62,364 nucleotides of DNA from Actinomycetales bacterium (GCA_015654475.1 JAATGV010000032.1:1-62364); one strand, 5' to 3'. Numbered from the stretch's first letter, positions 9,678-19,697 are shown. The notes: generated from the letters alone by a model not told the origin. Numbers and translations: made by a program.

Positions 9678-9708
9678 GTCCCGCTCGGTTGGCCAATCCT
9701 GCCTGTCC

Positions 9709-9726
9709 TGTGACAGTGCTGTTACA
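9709..9726. promoter_or_regulatory. Imperfect 18-bp dyad upstream of aconitase (candidate operator)
   Basis: The half-sites TGTGACAG and CTGTTACA flank a central TG and match at seven of eight positions, the eighth being a G-T pair. The dyad overlaps a possible -35 (GTGACA, 9710-9715) spaced 18 nt from GATAAA (9734-9739). It sits about 110 nt upstream of the acn start codon. The halves resemble CRP/GlxR half-sites, but the spacing is 2 nt too long for that family. The regulator is unidentified. Confidence 0.35.
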
Positions 9727-9761
9727 TGAACGAGATAAACTGTGGCCAGTGCACAGCAAAG

Positions 9762-9779
9762 GTGGGCAATTTGGCCCAC
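9762..9779 (+). promoter_or_regulatory. Small hairpin in the aconitase 5' leader
   Basis: GTGGGC and GCCCAC form a perfect 6-bp stem around the loop AATTTG, 59 nt before the acn start codon. No uridine run follows, so it is not an intrinsic terminator for upstream transcripts. It could stabilise the leader or be incidental. Confidence 0.3.
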
Positions 9780-9838
9780 GGCATGTATGTTGCGTTAGGT
9801 AGTCACGGCGTGTCCATGGCCTGCAAGAAGGGGCAGCG

Positions 9839-12538
9839 ATGTCAGAGATCAATAGTTTCGGATCACTCAGCACTCTCACGGTCGGTGGTACAGACTATGA
9901 GATCTTTCGGCTCGACCGCGTGCCCAACAGCTCGACGTTGCCTTTTTCTCTGAAGATCCTGCTTGAGAACTTGCTTCGTACCGAGGATGGCACCAATATC
10001 ACCGCCGCTCACATCCGTGCTCTCGCAGACTGGGACCCAGGCGCCGAGCCGGATACCGAGATCCAGTTCACTCCCTCCCGCGTGATCATGCAGGACTTCA
10101 CAGGAGTGCCGTGCGTTGTCGACCTTGCGACCATGCGCGAGGCGATGCGCGAGCTTGGGGGAGACCCGGCGAAGATCAATCCGCTCGCGCCAGCAGAACT
10201 GGTGATCGATCATTCCGTGCAAATCGATGTGTACGGAGTTGAAGACGCGTTTGCCCGCAACGTCGCGATCGAGTATGAACGCAACGGCGAGCGCTATCAG
10301 TTCCTGCGGTGGGGCCAGACGGCCTTCGACGACTTCAAGGTAGTCCCGCCAGGAACGGGCATCGTGCATCAGGTGAACATCGAATACTTGGCACGAGTGG
10401 TCATGACGCGGGAAGTCAACGGGACGCTTCGGGCGTATCCGGATTCATGTGTCGGAACCGATTCTCACACCACGATGGTGAATGGCCTCGGGGTCCTCGG
10501 GTGGGGCGTCGGGGGCATCGAGGCCGAGGCTGCGATGCTCGGCCAGTCGGTGTCCATGTTGATCCCCAAGGTCGTGGGTTTCAAGCTCTCTGGGTCGATC
10601 CCGTCCGGAGTCACTGCTACGGATGTCGTGTTGACCATCACCCAGAAACTTCGCAAACACGGAGTTGTGGGCAAATTCGTCGAGTTTTATGGCGACGGCG
10701 TTGCATCCGTGCCGCTCGCGAATCGCGCGACTATCGGCAACATGAGCCCGGAGTTCGGTTCCACTGCCGCAATTTTCCCGATCGATCAGGTGACCCTCGA
10801 CTACCTCGCACTCACCGGTCGGCCGCAGCAACAGATCGACCTCGTGCGCGAATATGCTCAGGCGCAAGGCCTCTGGCACAACCCGGATGTCGAACCCCGG
10901 TTCAGCGAATACCTCGAGCTCGACCTGTCCACCGTCGTTCCATCCATTGCAGGACCGAAGCGGCCGCAGGATCGTATCGAACTCACTGCGGCGAAGGCTC
11001 AATTCGGCCAGGATATCGACAACTATGTGCCGCAGAGCGCACAGGCGGTATCGGTCCCCGTGACGTATCGCAATGAAGAATTCGAGCTTCGCAATGGTGC
11101 TGTGACGATCGCCTCGATCACCTCGTGCACGAACACATCGAACCCGTCTGTGATGCTTGCGGCCGGGCTGCTCGCCCGAAATGCAAGTCAAAAGGGCTTG
11201 AAGTCGAAGCCGTGGGTCAAGACCTCGCTGGCCCCCGGCTCAAAGGTCGTCACCGACTACTATGACAAGGCCGGTCTCACTGGGTATCTGCAAGACCTGG
11301 GTTTTCACCTGGTCGGTTACGGGTGCGCGACATGCATTGGCAACTCCGGACCTCTCCCCGCTCCTATTTCGCAGGCGGTGCAAGACAATGACCTCGCAGT
11401 GACGGCAGTGCTTTCGGGCAATCGCAACTTCGAGGGACGGATCAACCCGGACGTCAAGATGAACTACTTGGCCAGCCCACCTCTCGTCATCGCGTATGCG
11501 CTTGCGGGATCAATGGACTTCGATTTTGATTCGCAACCGCTCGGCGTTGGTTCGGATGGCGCAGATGTGTTCCTGCGGGACATCTGGCCTGGTGCGGACG
11601 AGGTCCAGGCGACGATCGATTCGTCCATCGACGACGGCATGTTCATCAGCAAGTATTCGGGAGTGTTCGACGGCGACGACTTGTGGCGTGCGCTGCCGAC
11701 GCCTGAAGGCGACACATTCGAGTGGGATGCTGCATCCACTTATGTGCGTAAGCCTCCCTACTTCGACGGCATGACGTTGTCGCCCGAGCCCGTGAGAGAC
11801 ATAGCAAACGCTCGCGTTCTCGCCTTGCTCGGCGACTCGGTCACGACGGACCACATCTCGCCCGCCGGATCCATTAAAGCCGACTCGCCTGCAGGGCATT
11901 ACCTCACTGAGCACGGCGTCGACCGCAAAGACTTCAACTCGTATGGCTCACGGCGTGGCAATCACGAGGTCATGATCCGAGGCACCTTCGCAAACATCCG
12001 GCTGAAGAACCTCTTGCTCGACGGGGTCGAAGGCGGCTACACGGCCGACTTCACCCAGCCGCTTGCGCCGCAGGGCTTCATTTACGATGTCGCCCAGAAC
12101 TACCAGGCCGCCGCGACCCCGCTTATCGTTCTCGGAGGCAAGGAGTACGGCACAGGATCGAGCCGAGACTGGGCAGCTAAAGGCACTGCCCTTCTTGGAG
12201 TGCGTGCCGTCATCGCTGAAAGCTTCGAACGTATCCACAGGTCGAATCTGATCGGCATGGGCGTCATCCCGTTGCAATTTCCGGCCGGCGAGAGCGCAAA
12301 GTCTCTCGGCCTCGACGGCACTGAGGTGTTCTCGATTTCGGGCATCACGGAGCTCAACTCTGGTACTACTCCCGAGACCGTGCACGTCGTTGCAGTCCCA
12401 TCTGCCGAGCATTCGGCTCCTGGCCGGCGACCCGTCGAGTTCGAGGCTGTCGTTCGCATTGACACTCCAGGTGAGGCCGACTACTACCGGAACGGCGGCA
12501 TCCTTCAGTACGTGCTGCGTTCTCTGGTCGAGCGCTAG
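9839..12538 (+). CDS. acn: Aconitate hydratase A
   Basis: This 899-residue Fe-S dehydratase interconverts citrate and isocitrate in the TCA cycle. The three cluster cysteines are seen in [12 protein letters not shown] and [12 protein letters not shown]. Other family motifs are [19 protein letters not shown] (about residues 210-228), [12 protein letters not shown] in the swivelling domain, and [13 protein letters not shown] near residue 765. The length fits the AcnA/IRP1 type. AAGGGG lies a few nt before the ATG. It is followed after 9 nt by dxs, so the two are likely co-transcribed. The dyad and hairpin upstream suggest regulation. Confidence 0.97.
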   Translation: MSEINSFGSLSTLTVGGTDYEIFRLDRVPNSSTLPFSLKILLENLLRTEDGTNITAAHIRALADWDPGAEPDTEIQFTPSRVIMQDFTGVPCVVDLATMREAMRELGGDPAKINPLAPAELVIDHSVQIDVYGVEDAFARNVAIEYERNGERYQFLRWGQTAFDDFKVVPPGTGIVHQVNIEYLARVVMTREVNGTLRAYPDSCVGTDSHTTMVNGLGVLGWGVGGIEAEAAMLGQSVSMLIPKVVGFKLSGSIPSGVTATDVVLTITQKLRKHGVVGKFVEFYGDGVASVPLANRATIGNMSPEFGSTAAIFPIDQVTLDYLALTGRPQQQIDLVREYAQAQGLWHNPDVEPRFSEYLELDLSTVVPSIAGPKRPQDRIELTAAKAQFGQDIDNYVPQSAQAVSVPVTYRNEEFELRNGAVTIASITSCTNTSNPSVMLAAGLLARNASQKGLKSKPWVKTSLAPGSKVVTDYYDKAGLTGYLQDLGFHLVGYGCATCIGNSGPLPAPISQAVQDNDLAVTAVLSGNRNFEGRINPDVKMNYLASPPLVIAYALAGSMDFDFDSQPLGVGSDGADVFLRDIWPGADEVQATIDSSIDDGMFISKYSGVFDGDDLWRALPTPEGDTFEWDAASTYVRKPPYFDGMTLSPEPVRDIANARVLALLGDSVTTDHISPAGSIKADSPAGHYLTEHGVDRKDFNSYGSRRGNHEVMIRGTFANIRLKNLLLDGVEGGYTADFTQPLAPQGFIYDVAQNYQAAATPLIVLGGKEYGTGSSRDWAAKGTALLGVRAVIAESFERIHRSNLIGMGVIPLQFPAGESAKSLGLDGTEVFSISGITELNSGTTPETVHVVAVPSAEHSAPGRRPVEFEAVVRIDTPGEADYYRNGGILQYVLRSLVER

Positions 12539-12547
12539 GCAGCGAGA

Positions 12548-14500
12548 GTGGGAATACTCGACGGAATTTCGTCTCCCCGCGACCTCGACGGACTGAGCGC
12601 CGATGAGCTCACGGCGCTTGCGGGGGAGATCCGCGCGTTCCTTGTCGACACTGTTTCCCAAACCGGCGGTCATCTTGGACCGAATCTTGGTGTCGTCGAG
12701 GCGACTATCGCATTGCACCGGGTGTTTCATTCGCCCGACGATTCCATTATTTTCGATACGGGGCATCAGGCCTATGTGCACAAGCTGCTCACAGGTCGTC
12801 ACGATTTTTCTCACCTGCGTGAAAAGGGCGGTCTCGCTGGATACCCGCAACGCGCAGAGTCTGCTCATGATGTTGTCGAGAATTCGCATGCCTCCACGTC
12901 TCTCTCCTGGGCAGACGGTATCGCCCGGGCGTTCGAAATCACCGGCCAGCACGATCGGCACGTAGTTGCCGTCGTTGGCGATGGCGGGCTCACAGGAGGC
13001 ATGACCTGGGAGGCGCTGAACAACATCTCCGATGACAACAATCGCAAGCTCGTCATCGTCGTCAACGACAACGGCAGATCGTACGCGCCAACAATCGGCG
13101 GGATGGCCCGCCACCTGAGCGAACTGCGCACTTCGCGGCTCTATCGTTCGGCGTTTCGACGCAGCAAGCGCTTATTCGACAGACTCGGAACGCCGGGAAA
13201 GACCATATTCGAGGGCACACGCGGCGCTCTGCGCGCACTACGGAACCAACCGACTGACCTCTACTCCAACCTCGACATCAAATACATCGGCCCGCTCGAC
13301 GGCCATGATATCTCGTCGATGGAGGCGGGTTTCCGCGCCGCTCGCGATTACGGCCACCCTGTCGTCGTGCACATCATCACGGAGAAGGGCCGTGGATATC
13401 CGCCCGCCGCCCAGGATGCGGCCGATCAGTTTCATGCCATTGGCAAGTTCGATCCGGTCACGGGCAGGCCTGTCAACCCATCGACAGCAGTGAGCTGGAC
13501 GAAGGTGTTCTCCCAAGAGCTCCTGACCATTGCAGAACACAACGATCGCATTGTCGGCATCACGGCTGCGATGAAGATCCCTGTCGGGCTCGCGCCGATG
13601 GCCGAGAAGTTTCCCGACCGGGTGATCGATGTCGGCATCGCAGAGCAGCACGCCGTGGCCAGCGCCGCAGGCCTTGCCTTCGGTGGACTTCACCCAGTTG
13701 TCGCGATCTACGCAACCTTCATGAACAGAGCTTTCGACCAGGTGCTGCTCGACGTTGCATTGCATCGGGCCGGGGTGACCTTTGTGCTCGACCGGGCCGG
13801 AGTCACGGGCCCAGATGGACCGAGCCATCACGGCATTTGGGATATGGCGCTGCTGCAGCTTGTCCCTGGCATTCGCATCGCCGCTCCGCGGGACGCCCTA
13901 ACACTCGCGCTGGAACTGCGCGAGGCGGTAGTGGTTGATAACGGACCCACCGTGATCCGTTATCCAAAGGGTGCGGTTACTGCGGAAATCCCAGCCGTTC
14001 GCACACTCGATGACGGTGCCGAAATTCTCCGCGAGGCGGCACACCGGGACGTGCTGATCGTTGCCGTTGGGGCGATGTCGGGTATTGCCCTCGAGGTCGC
14101 TGAGGGATTGGCGAAGCAGGGGATTGGAGCAACCGTCGTCGACCCGCGCTGGGTTGTTCCCGTACCGGCCTCCGTGATCGAACTAGGTGGGGAGTATCGC
14201 CTTGTCGTGAGCATCGAGGACGGTATTCGGGTCGGCGGCGTCGGCACTCGTATTCGGCAGGATCTTCGTGCCGCCGGCTATGACACGGCGCTCACCGAGA
14301 TTGGTTTGCCAGACGAATTCTTGCCGCATGCTTCGCGAGAGGAGCTTTTCGCCGAGGTCGGGCTGACGTCACAGCAAATCACGCGTGACGTTGTGGCAAT
14401 GGTGCTTGGCACGGCGATCCCGCGGGCACGTCCATTGGCTGAGGAGCCGGGAGGAACCATCCCCGCAGACCTCGGTGAAATCTTCCGAGATCATCCGTAA
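12548..14500 (+). CDS. dxs: 1-deoxy-D-xylulose-5-phosphate synthase
   Basis: This 650-residue thiamine-diphosphate enzyme condenses pyruvate and glyceraldehyde-3-phosphate in the first step of the non-mevalonate isoprenoid pathway. Visible are the N-terminal FDTGHQAYVHKLLTGR, the ThDP/Mg motif VVGDGGLTGGMTWEALNN, DGPSHHGIWD, the catalytic-Glu region GIAEQHAVASAAG, and a C-terminal transketolase domain. The GTG at 12548 (GILDGISSPRDL) matches where DXS proteins begin and follows the acn stop by 9 nt. The stop is 9 nt from the stop of the convergent exonuclease gene. Confidence 0.97.
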   Translation: MGILDGISSPRDLDGLSADELTALAGEIRAFLVDTVSQTGGHLGPNLGVVEATIALHRVFHSPDDSIIFDTGHQAYVHKLLTGRHDFSHLREKGGLAGYPQRAESAHDVVENSHASTSLSWADGIARAFEITGQHDRHVVAVVGDGGLTGGMTWEALNNISDDNNRKLVIVVNDNGRSYAPTIGGMARHLSELRTSRLYRSAFRRSKRLFDRLGTPGKTIFEGTRGALRALRNQPTDLYSNLDIKYIGPLDGHDISSMEAGFRAARDYGHPVVVHIITEKGRGYPPAAQDAADQFHAIGKFDPVTGRPVNPSTAVSWTKVFSQELLTIAEHNDRIVGITAAMKIPVGLAPMAEKFPDRVIDVGIAEQHAVASAAGLAFGGLHPVVAIYATFMNRAFDQVLLDVALHRAGVTFVLDRAGVTGPDGPSHHGIWDMALLQLVPGIRIAAPRDALTLALELREAVVVDNGPTVIRYPKGAVTAEIPAVRTLDDGAEILREAAHRDVLIVAVGAMSGIALEVAEGLAKQGIGATVVDPRWVVPVPASVIELGGEYRLVVSIEDGIRVGGVGTRIRQDLRAAGYDTALTEIGLPDEFLPHASREELFAEVGLTSQQITRDVVAMVLGTAIPRARPLAEEPGGTIPADLGEIFRDHP

Positions 14501-14509
14501 CGAGTGGGG

Positions 14510-15784
14510 TCACTCTGCGGTTTCTGCGTCAGCCGACGACGTTGCGGACTCAGCTGCGGCCTGGGCAAATGCGTTGAGAATGGGTGCCCGGGTCAATGAC
14601 ACCTGCCAGTTGCGCGCGCCATTGGTGATCATCAACTCTGCCAATTCGGCTTCGGTCGTAGTGCCTGTCCATGCGGCGCGACGCAGAATTCGCGGACTCA
14701 ACAAGTTCTCTGTTGGCATCGACAGCGCTGATGCGAGGGTCTCCAGTGCTGCGCGGGCGTGCTCAAGTCTTCCTGCCGCCTCTGGGTTTCGGTGCTTCCA
14801 CGACTTGAGGGGCGGCACGGCCGATTCGGCGGCTTGGGCCCGCAACGCCGGTGGTTCGGCCTCGCGTCCCTCTTGGATGGCGGTGAACCAATAGTCCAGA
14901 TCGGTCCTGCTGTTTTTTCCGGTGAACGCGGATAGCTGCGCCAAGTCCGCTTTGGTTGCCGGCATCGCGCTAGCGGCGGCGATGATGGCGGAGTCGTGGA
15001 TGATGCGTCCAGGGGCGATATCGCGCTTCTGTGCGAGTGCGTCGCGCGACTGCCAAAGCGCGCGGACGACTGCGAGCTGCTGAGCCTTCTGGAGGCTGTG
15101 AATCCCACTGATCCGCCGCCAACGATCGGCGTCCGGCTTTTTAGGCTCCGCATGCAAGATCGCGTCGAAATCTTCGAGGGCGTACTCCCACTTGCCCGAA
15201 TCACGGAGTTGCTGTGCCATGATCTCTCGCAGCTCCGGCAACAGTTGGACGTCCAGTGCCGCGTAATTGATCCAGCTCTCTGGGAGAGGTCGCGTCGACC
15301 AGTCTGCGGCAGAGTGTGCTTTGGCGAGGTGGATGCCGAGAAGCCGTTCGACCACAGCACCGAGGCCCACTCGATCGAATCCGAGCAAACGAGCACTCAG
15401 CTCGGTGTCGAAAATAGTGCTCGGCTCGTAGCCGGCCTCTTTGAGCGATGGGAGGTCCTGGCTTGCAGCGTGAAAGATGTGCTCGACATCTTTGAGCTCT
15501 CTACTGACGTCTGTGAGGTTATCGAACTGGATCGGATCGATGATGAACGTTCCCGATCCCTGCCGGTACAACTGGACGAGATAAGCACGCTGGGAATAGC
15601 GATAGCCGCTGGCCCGTTCGGTATCGATCCCAACCGGTCCTGTGCCGCTCCGAAGCAACTCGATTGCCTCATCGAGTTGCTTCCGAGTGACGATGAGGGG
15701 AGGCACCCCACCTCGTGGAACTGTGACATCGATCAGTTCGGATGCGGGGGCGTTCTCGGTGTCGGGCGTCGCTGGCTCACTCAC
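14510..15784 (-). CDS. rnd: RNase D-like 3'-5' exonuclease with HRDC domain
   Basis: This is a 424-residue DEDDy-family exonuclease, likely acting on structured RNAs such as tRNA precursors. The exonuclease domain spans about residues 30-200 with DTE in GIDTERASGYRY, HAASQDLPSL, and the DEDDy tyrosine/aspartate in YAALDVQLLPEL. An HRDC domain follows at about 215-300 (SLQKAQQLAVVRALWQSRD), then a C-terminal HRDC-like tail. The GTG start at 15784 has AAGGACAC about 7 nt upstream and overlaps the end of the DUF3000 gene by 8 nt, showing translational coupling. RNase D assignment follows the domain order; activity is inferred. Confidence 0.9.
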   Translation of the reverse strand: MSEPATPDTENAPASELIDVTVPRGGVPPLIVTRKQLDEAIELLRSGTGPVGIDTERASGYRYSQRAYLVQLYRQGSGTFIIDPIQFDNLTDVSRELKDVEHIFHAASQDLPSLKEAGYEPSTIFDTELSARLLGFDRVGLGAVVERLLGIHLAKAHSAADWSTRPLPESWINYAALDVQLLPELREIMAQQLRDSGKWEYALEDFDAILHAEPKKPDADRWRRISGIHSLQKAQQLAVVRALWQSRDALAQKRDIAPGRIIHDSAIIAAASAMPATKADLAQLSAFTGKNSRTDLDYWFTAIQEGREAEPPALRAQAAESAVPPLKSWKHRNPEAAGRLEHARAALETLASALSMPTENLLSPRILRRAAWTGTTTEAELAELMITNGARNWQVSLTRAPILNAFAQAAAESATSSADAETAE

Positions 15785-16391
15785 CTCGGTGTCCTTGGTG
15801 CACGGCGCGACGGTGCCCCTCGATCGGTGAAATCCCGTCCGGCAGTGGCGGTGTGCCCGCTAGTTGGCGGAGGAACATGAGCCATGCTTCCACATGAGCT
15901 GCCATGTTTGCCCCTTGCGGGCTCCATGACGCGCGAACTTCCATCTCGGTGCCTTCACTGCCGGTGGCGAGTTCTCCAAAACCGGTGTTGATAGTTTTTG
16001 TTGCGGTTCCCGACACATGCAGATACTCGGCCTGCGTGTCAAGAAGTGCGTCGATCAGCCACGACCAGGCCACATCGGCGAGAAACGGGTCTAGGCCGAG
16101 GTCGGCTTCAAGCGGGGCGCTTGCAAAACACACTACCCGCATTGTTCCTTGCCATGCGTCGTTGCCCTCTGGGTCATACAAAAGAACAAACCGGCCGGTG
16201 CCGCCGTCAGAACCGTGCGCGGTCAAGCCCGGCGTCATGTCTGCTGCAAACGCCTTGCTAAAAGGGGCGAGGTTGCGGGGCGCAGGGATCTCCGTCAGCC
16301 GAACGTCTGGGGGAATCGCCGCTGACTCGATGGATTTTTCCGCTAATCGCCACTCGATAGGGGCGGTCACTGACACCGAGGGTTCCGACAT
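15777..16391 (-). CDS. DUF3000 family protein
   Basis: This is a 204-residue soluble protein of the DUF3000 family, found in actinobacteria next to the RNase D-like gene as here. Recognisable stretches are LAPFSKAFAADM, GRFVLLYDPEG, DVAWSWLIDALL and a C-terminal AAHVEAWLMFLRQLAGTPPLPDG. The function is unknown. The conserved coupling (8-nt overlap) suggests a role with the exonuclease. On its strand TCTAAT (16400-16405) ends 8 nt before the ATG and no ribosome site is visible, so translation is probably leaderless. Confidence 0.87.
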   Translation of the reverse strand: MSEPSVSVTAPIEWRLAEKSIESAAIPPDVRLTEIPAPRNLAPFSKAFAADMTPGLTAHGSDGGTGRFVLLYDPEGNDAWQGTMRVVCFASAPLEADLGLDPFLADVAWSWLIDALLDTQAEYLHVSGTATKTINTGFGELATGSEGTEMEVRASWSPQGANMAAHVEAWLMFLRQLAGTPPLPDGISPIEGHRRAVHQGHRGE

Positions 16392-16460
16392 GTTTGAACA
16401 TTAGAATGGAGTTGCCGCCTTCGCGGTGAGACTCGCCGACTATGGCTGAAGGGTGACGTG

Positions 16461-17702
16461 ATGACTGACGCTGATGGCAATGCCGAAAAGAGCCGCCATT
16501 CCGACACACCGAAATCGGTTTTCCGTCGAATTGTCGAGGGAGGCGCGATCGCTACTGTGGCTGTTGCAGCCGGCGCCACGGCGCTGGTAGTTGGCTCGGC
16601 CGTCGCGATGGCCCGGCGGGTCGTTGTTCCCGAGAAGCACTCCGAAGAGGACATCCGGATACTCGGGGTTGATCTCGAATCAGAGTCACCGACGATCACG
16701 CTATCGCTCACCCCGATGTCCACGCTTGCCGGGACACCGGGGGAATACAGCCTGTGGTTCGCAGATGGGGCAGGACATCTGGTGGTAGGTGCCGTCGTGG
16801 CGCAAGACGATCATTCGGTGACTCGAGTCATCGTCCGGCAGGGCTTCGGTGATATTCGGGCTGGCAAACGTGCTCGAATGAACGGGTGGCTGTGGCTCAG
16901 CCCGGCCGACGCAGGGCTTGAATTCAAGCCCGTCGCGGTGCATGCCGTGCATGGTCTCAACCCCGCGTGGGTTCTTCCGGGCGGCTCGGCCGAGACAACC
17001 TGGGTCATCCACATCCATGGGCATGGAAGCAAACGCGCAGAGACGTTGCGGGGGGCAATTTCGCTCAAGCCGTGGGGCTTCACACAGATCATCGCGTCGT
17101 ATCGCAACGATGGTGAGGCCGAGCGTTCGGAAGATGGCCGCTATGCGTTGGGCGAGACCGAATGGCACGACATCGACGCGGCTATTGAATTTGCGCTTGC
17201 ACAGGGTGCGCAGAAGATCATTCTCGTGGGTTGGTCGATGGGCGGAGCGATCGCGCTGCAGACGGCCGAACGTTCGGTGCACCGCGACCACATCGTTGGC
17301 CTCATCCTCGATTCGCCTGCTGTCGACTGGATCGATGTGCTCAATTACCAGGGCGAGGCGATCGGCTTGCCTGGTCCCGTTCGTAATCTGACCATTGGCA
17401 TTCTTGGTTCACCAGCGGGCCGCGCCGTCACCGGGCAGCACGAGCCGTTGGATTTCTCGCGGCTCCGGTGGCCAGAGCGTGCCGCCGATCTCGCTTCTCC
17501 GGTCTTGTTGTTGCACAGCGACGACGACGTCCTCGTCCCCTCTGGGCCGTCTCGCGAGTTCGCGGCTGCGCGTCCAGATCTGGTCACGTTTGTGCCGTTC
17601 AGCGTTGCTTTGCATTGCAGGCTGTGGAACTACGATCGACCACGTTGGGAGTGCGCGGTGGCATCGTGGCTGCAGTCGTTGGGGTACTCGCTCAACACCT
17701 AG
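16461..17702 (+). CDS. Membrane-anchored alpha/beta hydrolase
   Basis: This is a 413-residue protein with one N-terminal hydrophobic helix (about residues 30-55, ATVAVAAGATALVVGSAVAMA), then a long beta-rich spacer, and an alpha/beta-hydrolase domain from about residue 180. The oxyanion-side HIHGHG and nucleophile elbow GWSMGG (Ser) are clear. An acid is likely in HSDDDVLVP and a final His in VALHCRLWN. The substrate is unknown; esterase or lipase is the safest description. AAGGGTG precedes the GTG/ATG start pair (16458 or 16461). It is convergent with the reductase gene, only 4 nt apart. Confidence 0.83.
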   Translation: MTDADGNAEKSRHSDTPKSVFRRIVEGGAIATVAVAAGATALVVGSAVAMARRVVVPEKHSEEDIRILGVDLESESPTITLSLTPMSTLAGTPGEYSLWFADGAGHLVVGAVVAQDDHSVTRVIVRQGFGDIRAGKRARMNGWLWLSPADAGLEFKPVAVHAVHGLNPAWVLPGGSAETTWVIHIHGHGSKRAETLRGAISLKPWGFTQIIASYRNDGEAERSEDGRYALGETEWHDIDAAIEFALAQGAQKIILVGWSMGGAIALQTAERSVHRDHIVGLILDSPAVDWIDVLNYQGEAIGLPGPVRNLTIGILGSPAGRAVTGQHEPLDFSRLRWPERAADLASPVLLLHSDDDVLVPSGPSREFAAARPDLVTFVPFSVALHCRLWNYDRPRWECAVASWLQSLGYSLNT

Positions 17703-17706
17703 AGTC

Positions 17707-18405
17707 TTAGCTGGCGGCGACCCAGCGCGTGTAGATGGCACCGCTCTCAGTGTCACGCAACATGTGGCCGAGGTCCAGTGTCTTCTGGGCCCCAGGCGTC
17801 TGAGCGGAATTCAGCCATGGCGTGCCAGACGGGATGGTGCGGGGAGAGAGGCTGAGAAACAGGTCGGTCAGGGCGGCGCTTGTTCCGAAGGACTGAGCGA
17901 TTTTTCCTCCGCCTTCTCCCAGGATTCGCTCAAACCCGTGATCGTGCAGTCTCGAGACGATGCCATCAGCCATGGATAGGTGGTCGCTTTTCCTCGGGAT
18001 CGTGATCAGCGTCGCGCCACGTGCCTCGCGGCTTGGAACCACGCCATCGGGCGCAAGCAGGATCGTTGACTCCCAGTTCGAGACCGCGAGCCCGCTGAGG
18101 TCTCCTGACGCTGTCACGATGGCGAGAGATGCGTGTTCGGGGCTTGTGTACTGTTCCTTTCGCGCAGTGGTCGCGCCGACGACGATGACGTCAGCCGACG
18201 AGCGAATGCGTCCGAGTATTCGTCGATCTTCGGGGTTGCTCAGCCCGTTCGACGTGCCCTCGGAATCGGTGAGCGAGCCGTTGAGAGTTGTGACGATGTT
18301 GAGAGCCACTCTGTGTCCTTGAGACCAGTTGTATGCAGCGTCAAGCTCGTCGTCGGTGAGTGCGGTCTCCGCAGTGTCGTGTGGGTAAAGACGATTCAGT
18401 GTCAT
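17707..18405 (-). CDS. Pyrimidine reductase family protein (RibD C-terminal domain)
   Basis: This is a 232-residue single-domain protein related to the reductase half of RibD and to dihydrofolate reductase. Motifs include the N-terminal substrate strand RVALNIVTTLNGSL, SADVIVVGATTAR, and the C-terminal FERILGEGGGKIAQSF followed by LTDLFLSLSP. There is no deaminase domain, so it cannot perform both RibD steps. Actinobacteria often carry such stand-alone proteins; the physiological substrate is not established. The ATG at 18405 has AGGATTGAG upstream and a GATAAT -10 candidate near 18424-18429. Confidence 0.78.
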   Translation of the reverse strand: MTLNRLYPHDTAETALTDDELDAAYNWSQGHRVALNIVTTLNGSLTDSEGTSNGLSNPEDRRILGRIRSSADVIVVGATTARKEQYTSPEHASLAIVTASGDLSGLAVSNWESTILLAPDGVVPSREARGATLITIPRKSDHLSMADGIVSRLHDHGFERILGEGGGKIAQSFGTSAALTDLFLSLSPRTIPSGTPWLNSAQTPGAQKTLDLGHMLRDTESGAIYTRWVAAS

Positions 18406-18457
18406 AATCTCAATCCTGCTGGATTATCTGGGAACAGAGGGAGCGGGCGATGCGACG

Positions 18458-19480
18458 GTGATTTTGAGCCTAACCGAGTGCTTCCCTCAAGTCACTGGCG
18501 AAGAGATGGCAGCCGCCCTCACGCCTCCGCCCCATTTTGCCGCGGTTTCGCTCGAGAGCTATATCCCCGATCCACGTTTCCCTTCGCAACACGAGGCGGT
18601 GGATGCCGTGCGGGATTTTGTCACCGGCATCGCATCGTCGCCTTCTCGCACGGGTCTGTTCGGGCGGAGGCGCAAACAGCGTCAAGGCCGAGGGCTGTAC
18701 CTCGATGGTGGTTTCGGCGTGGGAAAGACGCATCTGTTGGCGGCGGCGTGGCACGCTTTCGACGGAACGAAGGTTTTTGGCACCTTCATCGAGTTCACCT
18801 CGATCGTCGGAGCGCTTGGCTATTCGGCTGCGGCCGCACGCTTCGCGGGCATCGGCCTTGTTTGCATCGACGAATTCGAATTGGATGACCCAGGCGACAC
18901 ACTGATCATGTCACGCTTGCTCTCAGAGCTTTCGTCGTCTGGCACATCGATCATCGCCACATCGAACACCCCGCCGAATGCACTTGGAGAAGGACGTTTT
19001 GCGGCAAAGGACTTCGCGCGCGAGATTCACGGATTGGCCACGATCTTCGACATGGTGCGCATCGACGGAACCGATTATCGCGTGCGGCACACAGCGAGTT
19101 TTCACCGCTCAATGACTGACGAGCAGTTCGCGGCGGCGGTGACTGCTCGGAGCGAGTCGGGGCTGCGGGTCGCTGTCGATGATTTCGATCGGGCACTTGC
19201 CCATCTGTCTCAACTGCATCCGGTGAGATATGAGCGCCTTGCGGGGCTTGTGGATGTGGTGGCTTGGCGGGCCGTCCGCCAAATCGAGTCGCATAACGAG
19301 GGATTGCGGCTTGTCGCATTTGTCGATCGACTGTATGACGCAGGTCGGTCGGTCATTATTTCGGGAATTACGGTGGGAGACATATTTTCTGCTGAGATAT
19401 TGGCAAGTGGCTATGCCAAGAAATATCAGAGGACCTTGTCTCGGCTGGCGGCACTCATTATCGAGGAGCAAGCTAGTTAG
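18458..19480 (+). CDS. zapE: Cell division-associated ATPase ZapE (AFG1 family)
   Basis: This is a 340-residue AFG1/ZapE P-loop ATPase, a family linked to the division ring in bacteria and to mitochondrial protein quality control. Walker A is GGFGVGKTHLL (about residue 85), Walker B is CIDEFELDD, and sensor I is ATSNTPPNAL. The family N-terminus PPPHFAAVSLESYIP is intact. GTG at 18458 is taken because LTECFPQV upstream of the ATG at 18506 still resembles family members, but no strong ribosome site distinguishes them. It is divergent from the reductase gene (52-nt gap). Confidence 0.85.
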   Translation: MILSLTECFPQVTGEEMAAALTPPPHFAAVSLESYIPDPRFPSQHEAVDAVRDFVTGIASSPSRTGLFGRRRKQRQGRGLYLDGGFGVGKTHLLAAAWHAFDGTKVFGTFIEFTSIVGALGYSAAAARFAGIGLVCIDEFELDDPGDTLIMSRLLSELSSSGTSIIATSNTPPNALGEGRFAAKDFAREIHGLATIFDMVRIDGTDYRVRHTASFHRSMTDEQFAAAVTARSESGLRVAVDDFDRALAHLSQLHPVRYERLAGLVDVVAWRAVRQIESHNEGLRLVAFVDRLYDAGRSVIISGITVGDIFSAEILASGYAKKYQRTLSRLAALIIEEQAS

Positions 19481-19571
19481 CGACAGGGGCGATTGATTCT
19501 CAATGTTTTTTGAGTATTCGCATCTGCTGTCGGGATTGCTGAAATCAACACGTAACAATAAAGCGTTCAGC

Positions 19572-19609
19572 GTAACATTCCCGAAACACTGTTGGCTGGA
19601 TCGCGAAAC
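19572..19609. promoter_or_regulatory. GlnR-box candidate upstream of amtB
   Basis: The actinobacterial GlnR site is four 5-bp elements at 11-bp steps (GTnAC-N6-GAAAC twice). Here GTAAC is at 19572-19576 and GAAAC at 19583-19587. The third slot, 19594-19598, is degenerate (GGCTG), and GAAAC recurs at 19605-19609. The three intact elements are in exact 11- and 22-bp register. A further GAAAT-N6-GTAAC lies at 19541-19556. The box ends 89 nt before the amtB start, a location consistent with nitrogen-limitation activation. Confidence 0.68.
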
Positions 19610-19697
19610 GTCGCGCCCCGAGAATGTTGTGTGATTCGAAACTGTGGGTCCATTCGGGTCCACGATGATCCCCATCGAACATGTAAGGAATCTCTTT

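Noticed and set aside
9726-9838. A short plus-strand coding region before acn
   Set aside because: The frame runs into the acn coding region out of register and lacks a ribosome site; the region is better read as promoter and leader.
11948-13114. A 388-codon minus-strand frame over the acn-dxs junction
   Set aside because: It overlaps two enzymes with complete motifs and has no recognisable domain.
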